Assembly: GCA_958439205.1 (NCBI GenBank)
Contig: OY288189.1
Coordinates: 965,001-1,029,000 of the forward strand
Source: an uncultured Allorhizobium sp.
GTDB lineage: Bacteria > Pseudomonadota > Alphaproteobacteria > Rhizobiales > Rhizobiaceae
Reading direction: 5' to 3'
DNA length: 64,000 bases
Position 1 is the first letter of the stretch; the number at the start of each line of letters is the position of its first letter. Position numbers and translations under genes: made by a program. The notes beneath the pieces are model-generated. The model was not told the DNA's origin and searched no databases. It saw only the letters and a program-made list of their open reading frames with translations. Shown in pieces: positions 20,801-27,175 of this stretch.

Positions 20801-21304
20801 CTGGACACGCCGCTTCCGGAAAAGACCCATCTAACACTGCTCGACCGCGTCTTGATGAAGCTGCAGGATGTGCGGCGTGATCGCGGACGGTTTGTCGCCA
20901 ACTGGATCGACAGCCGGCGTCGCTGGGCCGAATACCAGCAAACGCAAAAGGAAGCTTTGGTCGAAAAACCTAAGCCAGTCGATCTGCACAATGAACGGGT
21001 TCACCAAGCGTTTCTGCGAGCGCTGGAGCGCTATCGTGTCGCGCCCTATGATGGAGAGGTGGTGTTGCTGCGGCCCAGGCTGAAGGTCCTGTATCACATT
21101 ACCGGCGGTCGGAAATTGCAGGAAGGGCGCAACATCGCTTCACACGACAACGGCTGGTCGGCGCACTGCCCCAATCTGACGGTGATCGAGGTGCCGGGCG
21201 ATCATGACACCATGGTCTTGAACCCGAATGTGCGGGTCATGTCCGAGAAGATGCGCCAATATCTCCGCCTGGCGGATGGCGAGGCACCTCGCAAGTCCGC
21301 ATGA
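14846..21304 (+). CDS. Type I polyketide synthase, one module: KS-AT-KR-DH-ACP-TE
   Basis: 2152 residues. KS: residues about 10-435 with the full triad C183 (TACSTS), H319 (HGTGT) and H359 (KSNIGH). AT: about 540-840 with Ser632 (GHSMGE); the specificity motif reads IAAHS, neither the usual malonyl HAFH nor methylmalonyl YASH. KR: about 1155-1370 with TGGLGDL and Tyr1338 (VDYLAANAYL), intact. DH: HxxxGxxxxP at H1425 and Asp1599 (HPALLD), but the residue four after the Asp is Gly rather than Gln/His. ACP: Ser1814 (GGHSL). TE: Ser1960 (GFSGGG), in a C-terminal type I thioesterase. The single module would extend the NRPS product once, reduce and perhaps dehydrate it, then release or transfer it. 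It has no loading domain, so the start unit presumably comes from NRPS Ser1472. It sits between GT and sugar-transferase genes of the polysaccharide locus. Confidence 0.92.
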   Translation: MQEMTDVSPSDVAIVGMALRVPGAATTDQFWRNLKAGVESIRSVPDEEALASGESAARLQHPNYVGRTADVADMELFDAEFFGLSPKEAAIMDPQHRKFLECAWEAMEAAGRTPNTLAGPIGVFAGCGMGSYFYFNICSNPQLVDETGMFLLRHTGNDKDFLATRASFSFDLRGPSVNVQTACSTSLVAVHYACQSLLSGECDMALAGGSTIELPHRRGYVFQDGEILSPDGHCRPFDHRAAGTVFGSGAGVVVLRRLADAIADGDIIHGVIKASAVNNDGASKAGYLAPSVTGQAEAIIEAQGLGGIDADTIQFVECHGTGTALGDPIEIEALTQAFRQSTGKTGFCHVGSVKSNIGHLDTAAGVVGLIKATLAVQHGEIPPTLGFEKPNPAIDFTSSPFLVNSQLEPWPTVMGPRRAAVNSLGVGGTNAHVIIEEAPRTSFNAAAAGDAGSILVFSAKSRKALEEQVARLGQALEANPDLTTLDAAHTLLRGRKHFEHRRVVAVRGRDDALAVLPGNDEKRIFSHAVIDGTAEAVFMFPGGGAQHVGMVQNLYREDARFKDWIDEGLSYLPSKAATDIRAAWFAEDSQSEAAQAFLLPSLQLPAILIAEIATARLWMHWGLRPSALIGHSMGENAAACIAGVMSYRDVVNLVRLRGELFDSVEPGGMLSVPLAASQLQSLLPPELDLASVNAPELCVVSGRDADLDRFASELAQRGIDTSRIQINIAAHSRMLDAVLPRFEAFLRQIRLSAPTIPILSNLTGEPLSDNDARDPGYWVRHLRSTVLFAKGMAKLADGPARIYIEVGPGRALSSLAKAQPGIEANQVINTLPHPEHATDDRIHFLSAVGRAWALGLPIEPVDPDASAKGRLVTLPTYAFQRQRYFIEPNKTVSVHEDTAALLRQADMKDWGYRPCWRQVASDAPLDSELEPSSWLVFLDETGIGERLVARLRQKGHEVTTVSVGDGFEQISPQSYQLCPEDGKAGYDALVSSLVEGTGFPSQVVHLWLVTADETHRRGSSFFEKTQEHGFYSLFHLAQAMGDAAVADVHMTVVTNGMQRLGDEPLPYPGKATVLGPALVIPKELDGVTVRVIDTEVPLAKQDHDRRWWKRDAQVASSRADVGDTADFEFLWEEMCASPVSEVVAYRRGRRYKAGHMPLPLLEASSKPQFRSGGVYLLTGGLGDLSLVIARELIERYQARVILVGRTKLPERSEWQLYRRLHRGDDRIARAIKVLQEFEAQGAEVFYAAADVCNAEQMATAIAQGKQRFGTIHGVLHTAGAVQDNLIQLKSRDEIEKVMAPKVYGTDVLHRLLKDEPLDLLVLFSSSSTDIAPAGQVDYLAANAYLNAYAESAAAEGRRTVAVHWGIWNEVGIAARAVSAAARPHGGRTDDVSHGALFKRWVEDRDGTLWLEFDASPESHWLWNEHRLVSGQPILPGTGYIELMVQAAVEYGFGPNVDFADLVFLGMLDIADGTVKRVRCRIEAHDNGLRAFVTAGPADGEQDAFRICAEAMIVPQAAAPAATEAFMPDHAGSRWISTSEAPDGRALVSAQEGRVKFGPRWAVLRKLSLGKTEALATLGLPEQFCMDMNEGWRLHPALLDIATGYAMDLVPDYGSSGVLWAPISYGRIRVSGDLPAVIRSHVRLQDAGQTEAGYAVFDVTIADPDGRILLQIDRFMVKRLAADTGFAAGAQIADATRRLTVNGGAYPVAADFAFQVSQGIRPSEGFDLLERALATGKTQPILSSMPLGQLIQKAAKRSQATQKAGVQLFGRPDLDTDYVAPRSETERRLAACWSELLGVERVGIHDNFFDIGGHSLIAVRLFRMIDKIFGVDLPISVLFRAATIAACADLIDQKVPADTPTSLDAGAGAILDAPTHLVAMSDGPDNSRRPVFLCAGMFGNVLNLRALALQLGQDRPVYCLQARGLYAGQDPHETFEDAARDCLAEIRRVQPQGPYSLGGFSGGGLIAYEMALQLREAGETVTQLFMLDTPLPEKTHLTLLDRVLMKLQDVRRDRGRFVANWIDSRRRWAEYQQTQKEALVEKPKPVDLHNERVHQAFLRALERYRVAPYDGEVVLLRPRLKVLYHITGGRKLQEGRNIASHDNGWSAHCPNLTVIEVPGDHDTMVLNPNVRVMSEKMRQYLRLADGEAPRKSA

Positions 21305-21324
21305 GAAACGAACCGTCCCCGTCA

Positions 21325-21373
21325 CCTCGGCGTTTCAGCGGCAACTATCTATCGCCGGGTTTGGACGCCGAGG
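21325..21373. terminator. Inverted repeat between convergent PKS and sugar transferase genes
   Basis: Perfect 9-bp arms CCTCGGCGT and ACGCCGAGG are separated by 31 bases that can form an inner GC stem (gcggc with gccg). It lies in the 90-base gap between two convergent stops. A bidirectional terminator is likely, although a long T run is missing. Confidence 0.4.
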
Positions 21374-21394
21374 CTGGCGAAAGATGCGAAACGG

Positions 21395-22096
21395 CTAAAA
21401 ACCTGTGCCGCCTCTGAGCTCATTTTTGATCGTTGCGAAAACGATCCACAAGTCGAGCCAGATGCTGTAGTTTTGTATGTAGTAGAGATCACATGCAATT
21501 CTGGATTTGGCCTTGGACGGCCTCTCGGTTGGGCCACGTAAGCCGCGGACTTGTGCAAGGCCGGTCAGGCCGGGCTTCACTGCATGGCGTGCTGCATAAT
21601 TGGGGACAAGCTCTTCGTATGGTAGTCCTGCAGCCATCATTCCAATGGCATGACACCGGGGCCCGACAAGAGACATGTTGCCGATCAGGATGTTCCACAA
21701 TTGCGGGAGTTCGTCCATATTCGTCCGGCGTAGCCACGTTCCCATCAATGTAAGCCGGGGATCTTTGTGGACCGTCTGCTTTACACCGGTGGTGTCGCAT
21801 TCGTCGATTTTCATCGACCGGAACTTGTAGATGACAATCTTGCGGCCGCCTTGACCCCATCTCTTTTGTTTAAAGAGTATCGGTCCAGGGCTATCCAGCT
21901 TGATGAGTATCGCCACCATCAGAAGAGCGGGCAGCAAGAAAATCAAGGCGCTGGCCGAGACGACGATGTCAAACAATCGTTTCAGCTTTGAATCGGCAGC
22001 GATTTTGGCACGGGTATTTACTTGAGGACAGGCGAATCCAGAAAATTGGCGCCGCATATTTACAGGTCGCCGATGTGATGCCGGAAGGTACGCCAT
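21395..22096 (-). CDS. Initiating sugar-phosphate transferase (bacterial sugar transferase family)
   Basis: 233 residues, ATG with GGTGA 5 bases upstream. It is the short form without the N-terminal multi-membrane part: one hydrophobic hairpin (FDIVVSASALIFLLPALLMVAILIKL, about 42-67), then PGPILFKQKRWGQ, KFRSM, LRRTNMDELPQLWNILIGNMSLVGPR and KPGLTGLAQVRG, all hallmark blocks of the family. It moves a sugar-1-phosphate from a UDP-sugar to undecaprenyl phosphate, the first step of repeat-unit assembly. It lies convergent to the PKS. Confidence 0.92.
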   Translation of the reverse strand: MAYLPASHRRPVNMRRQFSGFACPQVNTRAKIAADSKLKRLFDIVVSASALIFLLPALLMVAILIKLDSPGPILFKQKRWGQGGRKIVIYKFRSMKIDECDTTGVKQTVHKDPRLTLMGTWLRRTNMDELPQLWNILIGNMSLVGPRCHAIGMMAAGLPYEELVPNYAARHAVKPGLTGLAQVRGLRGPTERPSKAKSRIACDLYYIQNYSIWLDLWIVFATIKNELRGGTGF

Positions 22097-22176
22097 TAAA
22101 TCACCACATGCTCAAAGTAGAATAACAATATGCTTGCCCATGAGTATATGGGGGTCTTGGTTTATTATCAACCAGT

Positions 22177-22196
22177 TGTTAACCTTCGCCTGCATT
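22177..22196 (+). promoter_or_regulatory. Copy 2 of the 20-bp motif shared with the PKS upstream region
   Basis: The bases TGTTAACCTTCGCCTGCATT match the copy at 14743 at 18 of 20 positions. It lies 81 bases upstream of the sugar transferase start, almost the same distance as copy 1 from the PKS, but in the opposite orientation relative to the gene. The stretch 22097-22356 otherwise holds no recognisable gene. Confidence 0.4.
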
Positions 22197-22356
22197 TTCG
22201 AGTCATTGCAACGCATCGACTCGCGTTTAGTGCTTTTCACCCAGAAAAGGACGGAAAATTCACGCCTGTTCACAGCTGGCGTGGGTCAAACCGTGGAAAA
22301 ATGCAGATGTCCCCATCAAGCAGGGGGGCGCGGACAATCAGAAATCGCCCGATAGG

Positions 22357-22500
22357 TCACTTCGTGACGCTGGCAGTATTGTTCCTGTCGAGACTTGCGT
22401 CCGCCCCATGAAAGAGGCCCACCGCGGCAACGACCACCACAGACCAGCACGCAGCCGAAAAGAGCGCGGCGAATAGCAGTGCCTTAATTCGTGGTGTCAT
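22357..22500 (-). CDS. Small single-pass membrane protein, function unknown
   Basis: 47 residues starting MTPRIKALLFAALF, ATG at 22500 with GAGAGA 5-6 bases upstream. A short basic N-terminus is followed by one strong membrane helix (about residues 6-29, including SVVVVAAVGLF), then a polar tail rich in Asn and Asp. The layout suggests an inner-membrane small protein or a signal-peptide peptide. It stands alone between the sugar transferase and the Wzc-like gene on the same strand. I do not recognise a family. The helix composition and the ribosome binding site support it being real. Confidence 0.5.
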   Translation of the reverse strand: MTPRIKALLFAALFSAACWSVVVVAAVGLFHGADASLDRNNTASVTK

Positions 22501-22683
22501 GGTCTCTCTCAAGTGTGCCCGACAATCGAGAATCAGTTGTCGCAAGCAAACCTAGCATAATTGTGTCACGCGATATCATGTGACACCAGCCGAAAGCCGC
22601 GTGAGAAATCAGGGGCAATTTCCGGCAAGCCATTCCCGGGGAGTTTCGGTTCGGAAGGGTCGCTCAGCCGCTGCTTGTCTGGT

Positions 22684-24273
22684 TCATCGAGCGCGGGAAA
22701 GCGCTCTTTGCTTTTGAAGCAGCGTCGCCGAAGGAGAAAAGACACGCCTCATACGTGAGCGGTCTGCTCGGTTGAGCACGATCCCTGCAAGCTTCGAGTG
22801 GAAGCGCGGATTGAGCGCCAACGCTGCGTGCAGCAAATCACTTGTTACCCGTCCCCATTCAAGCACCATGACGAAGTGATCAACCATCTGGGCAGCAGAT
22901 TGTACATCACCGATTGCCACCAGTGGCGGCAGGTCGATCACGACAACGTCGTATTTTGCGAAAAGCGCAGCCAGGCGTGGATTTGCCTTCGCATCCGACC
23001 AGTTCACTTGGGCCGTCTGCTCTTCGGGCTTGTGCTCACGGGGTGCATGTTTGCCGAGCGGCAGGAGTTCGAGGCCGGTTTTCTCGTCACGGACAACGTG
23101 AACCAGGAGGCCATCCCCGTCACTCCCCAAGATGTCGGAGAGGCCTTTTGCATTCCCCGCGTTGAGAAGGCGGGATAGCTGGCTATTGTAGAGCTGTCCG
23201 TCAACCAGCAAGGTGCGCTGACCCTGTAACACTTTCATTGCCGCATAATTGGCAGCAATAGTCGTTGTGCCCTCGCCAGCGACGGTCGATGTGAAGCCGA
23301 CGATCAACGGAGCGCCATGCCCATTTGTCGTCGTTGCGGTGGCGTCGACATGACGAAGCGTGTGCCAGAGTTGCGCCCGTTCGCCATTGGCGATCATGGC
23401 CAAGATAGCGAGGCTGTGTCTATCGCCCCGAGCACCAGGTGTTCGAAGCGTCGGCACAAGGCCAAGGCAGGGCCTGCCTGTGATGCCGGTGATTTTCTCG
23501 GGAGTTTTTATCCGCTTGTCGATTGCCGCAAGCGCAAGGACCAGAGTAATGGCGCTTGCTGCCCCGACGCTGATTGCTGCAGCGATCAGAAGCACTCCAC
23601 GAATATTGCTCTTGTTGACTGGAGGCAGCGCTTCCGAGACGATCTGTGCCTTGGGTCCTACTTCCTGAAGGCTTTCTCTCAGCCAACTGCTCGCGGTCTC
23701 TGCTGCGTCAGAGCGATCCTGATCGAGCTTTTCAAGATAGGTCGTTGATACGGCATTGGCGACTTGAGCTGCGTATTGTGGGTCTTCGGCAGTAAAACTG
23801 ATGCTGACGAGATTGCTCATTCCTCGGCGCTGTACGGTAAGCGCGCGGCGAAACTCGTCGAGCGCCTTGGCATCCGCCATCCGCCAGATCGCGTCTTCTT
23901 CGGGAGTGGCTGCAGCCTTTGGTGGTTCCACAAGCCCAAGTTTGACCAGCGCCTGATTGAGGACCGTGTCAGAGCTGATGATCTGAATCTGAGTCTCCAG
24001 GAAGGTCGGGTCAAACTGTATCTCAGCAAAATACGCGTCGTCGCGACTGAGCGTCAGCCTCAGGTTGTTGATATTGAGCGTCGAAACGGCGGTGTATTCC
24101 GCTGGCCGAAGAAGCACGTAAGCGACAGCCGCGCCCGCAAATATAGCAGTGATCGTGACCACCAGAGCGAGCTTGCCAAAAACCGTGCGCAGCATCCATC
24201 GCAGGTCGTAGGGACTATCCGCAGCAACCGGCAGCGAGTTTTGCGAGGCATCAATCAAATCAACCGACGGCAT
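22684..24273 (-). CDS. Wzz/Wzc-like chain-length protein with degenerate tyrosine-kinase domain
   Basis: 529 residues. I chose ATG 24273 because GAGGTGAG stands 5-8 bases upstream; GTG and ATG codons further upstream lack such a site. Membrane helices lie at about 35-55 and 227-250. The periplasmic part between them (about 170 residues) is short for the ExoP/GumC group. The cytoplasmic part has the BY-kinase layout but its Walker A reads VAGEGTTTIA, with Thr336 where the lysine belongs. Walker A' reads LLVDGQL instead of DxD, while Walker B (VVVIDLPPL, Asp447) is kept. No C-terminal tyrosine cluster is present. It therefore looks like a structural regulator of polymer length without kinase activity. 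It is upstream of nothing on its strand but follows the ExoF-like gene in the same operon direction. Confidence 0.85.
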   Translation of the reverse strand: MPSVDLIDASQNSLPVAADSPYDLRWMLRTVFGKLALVVTITAIFAGAAVAYVLLRPAEYTAVSTLNINNLRLTLSRDDAYFAEIQFDPTFLETQIQIISSDTVLNQALVKLGLVEPPKAAATPEEDAIWRMADAKALDEFRRALTVQRRGMSNLVSISFTAEDPQYAAQVANAVSTTYLEKLDQDRSDAAETASSWLRESLQEVGPKAQIVSEALPPVNKSNIRGVLLIAAAISVGAASAITLVLALAAIDKRIKTPEKITGITGRPCLGLVPTLRTPGARGDRHSLAILAMIANGERAQLWHTLRHVDATATTTNGHGAPLIVGFTSTVAGEGTTTIAANYAAMKVLQGQRTLLVDGQLYNSQLSRLLNAGNAKGLSDILGSDGDGLLVHVVRDEKTGLELLPLGKHAPREHKPEEQTAQVNWSDAKANPRLAALFAKYDVVVIDLPPLVAIGDVQSAAQMVDHFVMVLEWGRVTSDLLHAALALNPRFHSKLAGIVLNRADRSRMRRVFSPSATLLQKQRALSRAR

Positions 24274-24384
24274 TCTCACCTCGAATTCCAGTGTCATGAT
24301 ATGTGGGGATCGCGCAGCACGGACAGGGTGCGTAACCGTTTCCGTTCTCACAAGCTCGTTGGGTGAGGACGTCGAGGATGACCA

Positions 24385-25641
24385 TCACATCCCGTTCCTG
24401 CCCGATAGCTCCACCTTTATGATGTCTCCTGGCAAAACAGGCGTGACCTCGGTCGCGTCGATGTGTTGCATGGATTCAGCGCGCCCCCGGATGATGGTGT
24501 AGCGCAACTGTGGTTGGGAACGGGACGAACTGTTCGTGGCCACCTGGCCACTTTGGGCCGTAGCGCCTGCAACCAACTGGCCCAGTGTCTCCAGCTGCTG
24601 TTCGGTCTCACGCATCATGGCGTTGGTCCGCTGCAGGCCTTCCTGTGCCGACGCTTTCCTTGTGCTTTCAAGCGTCTCAATCCGGAGCCTTGCTTCCTGC
24701 ACGGCCCGCTCTGCCCGGACCTTCTCGAATTCCAACTGGCGCTTCTCGCGCTGTATGTCGAAGACGTCACGCTGAAGCGGCAGGCGGCGGTTTGTTGCAA
24801 GGCCGGCGTCTTCCAGCCGCGTCGCCTTTGCCACTTCCTCCTCGTAGGATAGAAGTTTGGCAGCGACGGTCTCGAGTTGCGTCACGATCGACTCGATCTC
24901 GGCCTGATGCAGCCCGACCATGGCTTCGAGGGTCTCGGTCTGCTTGCCGTAGCTTGCCTCGCTTGCCTGGAAAAGCTCCCTTTGCTCCTCCAGGGCTCGA
25001 ACGAGCTCCAGGGAGGCATCTGAGGGTGTGGGCGGAAAGGAGCGTTCGTTCACTTCCGCCTCGTAGCGGATTTGCTCGGCACGAAGTGTTGCCTGGCGTA
25101 GTTCGGCAACCCCGGCCTCCCCCATCCCGCTGATCGAGGTTCGTGCGAGATCCCATTCGGAGATCCCGACGGCGCGATATATCCCACTGGCGATGCTCAC
25201 GGCATTCACCACGAGCATTTCGGGTCGGTAGGCATATTCGCCCGGCGTTGTAACAGATCCCAAAATATAGAATGGACGATAGCCGACGATATCGACAGAG
25301 ACATCGGGACGCTGCCGTTGTCTGGATTTTTCCTGCAACTGTGTCGCTATTGCGCTGGCCAGCTCAGCTGGCTTCAAGCCGCGCGCGGGTATCTCCCCGA
25401 TCAGGGGCAGCGCGACGCTTCCGTTCGCGCCAATTGCAATCTCAACATTCAGCGCCGGCCACTCCGCGACATAAACCCTGAGGCGATCCTGCACGTCTAG
25501 CGTATATGGTTCCGAGGCCCGAGCCGGCATGAAGAGCACAAGAAGTGCCAGTAGCGACATGACCGTCGCTGTGGCACCTCTCAGCCTATGGTTCCCGTAT
25601 GACTCTGTTGCATGCGGTTTCTTAATTCTGCGAAATCTCAT
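24385..25641 (-). CDS. ExoF-like outer-membrane polysaccharide export protein with coiled coil
   Basis: 418 residues from ATG 25641; the start is uncertain because no good ribosome binding site is visible and a GTG lies 12 codons upstream. A late hydrophobic stretch (MSLLALLVLFMPARASEP) acts as a signal peptide. The Poly_export domain follows (YTLDVQDRLRVYVAEWPALNVEIAIGANGSVALPLIGEIPARGL), then an SLBB-type segment (YILGSVTTPGEYAYRPEMLVVNAV). A long heptad-rich coiled coil occupies about residues 160-340, and a C-terminal piece ends RPGDIIKVEL-like (VLPGDIIKVEL). This matches the rhizobial ExoF group rather than plain Wza. It would form the periplasmic and outer-membrane exit channel. The long coiled coil may make up for the short periplasmic part of the neighbouring Wzc-like protein. 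Confidence 0.85.
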   Translation of the reverse strand: MRFRRIKKPHATESYGNHRLRGATATVMSLLALLVLFMPARASEPYTLDVQDRLRVYVAEWPALNVEIAIGANGSVALPLIGEIPARGLKPAELASAIATQLQEKSRQRQRPDVSVDIVGYRPFYILGSVTTPGEYAYRPEMLVVNAVSIASGIYRAVGISEWDLARTSISGMGEAGVAELRQATLRAEQIRYEAEVNERSFPPTPSDASLELVRALEEQRELFQASEASYGKQTETLEAMVGLHQAEIESIVTQLETVAAKLLSYEEEVAKATRLEDAGLATNRRLPLQRDVFDIQREKRQLEFEKVRAERAVQEARLRIETLESTRKASAQEGLQRTNAMMRETEQQLETLGQLVAGATAQSGQVATNSSSRSQPQLRYTIIRGRAESMQHIDATEVTPVLPGDIIKVELSGRNGM

Positions 25642-25795
25642 GGGCGGTACTCGAACGCTGCCTTTTGCGAGAAACACTTCCGTTTATGTCTGATCTTACC
25701 CAGGTCAGAAGTGCACACGGAGGTCGTCTCTAGGAAATTTCCTTTTCGATGCGCAGTCAATTCATTTTTCGACTACGTCATCTTCATTATGAATT

Positions 25796-27091
25796 TCAAC
25801 TATGTGATCTGCGTCTATTCCGGGATGAAACGCCAAATATTATGCCCATCGTTATAGCCAGCAGATATTGTATTTCCTTGATGTAGATTATCCATTCCAG
25901 GAAAGAATGCAGATAAACAGTTACCAAAGCCATTCCGCAGCCGATCAATATCACGCTGTCGGCGCGATCATTTGTTCGAACGCCGTTGCCGAAGGCAATG
26001 ACCACAGGTGTGAGCAGCATCAGTGAAAAGGCGAAAAGGCCGGCATATCCGGTCTCGGCGGCCGCCAGCAGATAGGCATTGTGCACGATGGCCCTGCGAT
26101 TGCCTTCAAACGGCATCACGCCGCCTCGATCCGAGTAACCGAAGTTCTGCGCCGCGTAGACGTAGTGGTTCACTCCGATGCCCATTGGGAAGTCTTTCAG
26201 AATATAGGCTGAGACATTGTTGAACGCGGCCCTTTCATCATAGGCTTCTTCGTTCAGAGGTGCCCGTTCGAAGCGCTTCTCAAACGTCGCGATCACGACG
26301 GGTGACGCCAGTGCGACGGCCACCAAGGTGGCGGCTATCGCTGCGATTTTGCGTTGAGTGAGGCCCTGCATTGCGACAACTGCGAACGTCATTGCCATGC
26401 CGATTGCGGCCGTCCCGACAGAGCCGCGTGAGGCGGTAAAGATGATGGCGAGCAGCGAGAGCATAATTGTGGGCCCAAGGTAGGTCAGTCGTCTCGTTCC
26501 CGACAGAAGCATGACGAGATGTGGAAGCAAGACGAAATGGATTGCCATGCCCAGCGTGTTCTGGTGGACGAAGAGCCCGGTGTTCTGGGCAAGATCCAAC
26601 CCAAAGCGTTGCCACAGCACCGCAACGAAGTTGGCGAAAAGGCCAATCACCATGCCCTTGAATATAAGATAGGGAACGCCCTCGAAGGCGCAGGCTCGGG
26701 CGACAACGCCCAAGACAAGGAACATACGGGCGAATTGCCAGATGGCAAACCCCGCAGCCAGCGGTTCGGGTGCGTAAATGGTGCTGGCCGCTGCGATTAC
26801 AAAGTAGAAGAGAAACGGCAGAAAGTAGACGAGCGGCGTTCGATGCGCTGGCAGGATGAGGAAGGCCATCACCGCGAGAAGATCGATGGCCGTTACTTCG
26901 ATACCGGTGACGAAACCGTACCAGTCTTCCCACGAAATGATGCCGACATCAAACAGTGGGACCGAAGAAAGCGTGAAGGGCAGTGCGCCGAAGCATAACC
27001 AAAATATTCGTGTTGCCCATGCGTAACGCCTGATCAACAGGGCTACCGGAAACAGACTCAATAAAAGCAGGGCGACAAACGCTAGTTTCAA
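25796..27091 (-). CDS. O-antigen polymerase/ligase-like membrane protein (Wzy type)
   Basis: 431 residues, TTG start at 27091 with AAGGA 8 bases upstream. About ten to twelve membrane helices are visible. A large periplasmic loop lies at roughly 280-345 with FPMGIGVNHYVY and AIVHNAYLLAAAETGYAGL, the typical Wzy_C pattern in which the H-N pair and G.G motifs are conserved. It would polymerise the flipped repeat units. It is divergent from the GH9 gene and upstream of the ExoF-like and Wzc-like genes on the same strand. Confidence 0.85.
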   Translation of the reverse strand: MKLAFVALLLLSLFPVALLIRRYAWATRIFWLCFGALPFTLSSVPLFDVGIISWEDWYGFVTGIEVTAIDLLAVMAFLILPAHRTPLVYFLPFLFYFVIAAASTIYAPEPLAAGFAIWQFARMFLVLGVVARACAFEGVPYLIFKGMVIGLFANFVAVLWQRFGLDLAQNTGLFVHQNTLGMAIHFVLLPHLVMLLSGTRRLTYLGPTIMLSLLAIIFTASRGSVGTAAIGMAMTFAVVAMQGLTQRKIAAIAATLVAVALASPVVIATFEKRFERAPLNEEAYDERAAFNNVSAYILKDFPMGIGVNHYVYAAQNFGYSDRGGVMPFEGNRRAIVHNAYLLAAAETGYAGLFAFSLMLLTPVVIAFGNGVRTNDRADSVILIGCGMALVTVYLHSFLEWIIYIKEIQYLLAITMGIIFGVSSRNRRRSHS

Positions 27092-27175
27092 TACGATTTT
27101 CCTTGATAGCCGGCGATCTATCGTTTCTCTTAATCTCTAACACAATGCGTAACCGTGAAAAGGTTTTCGAACTCT

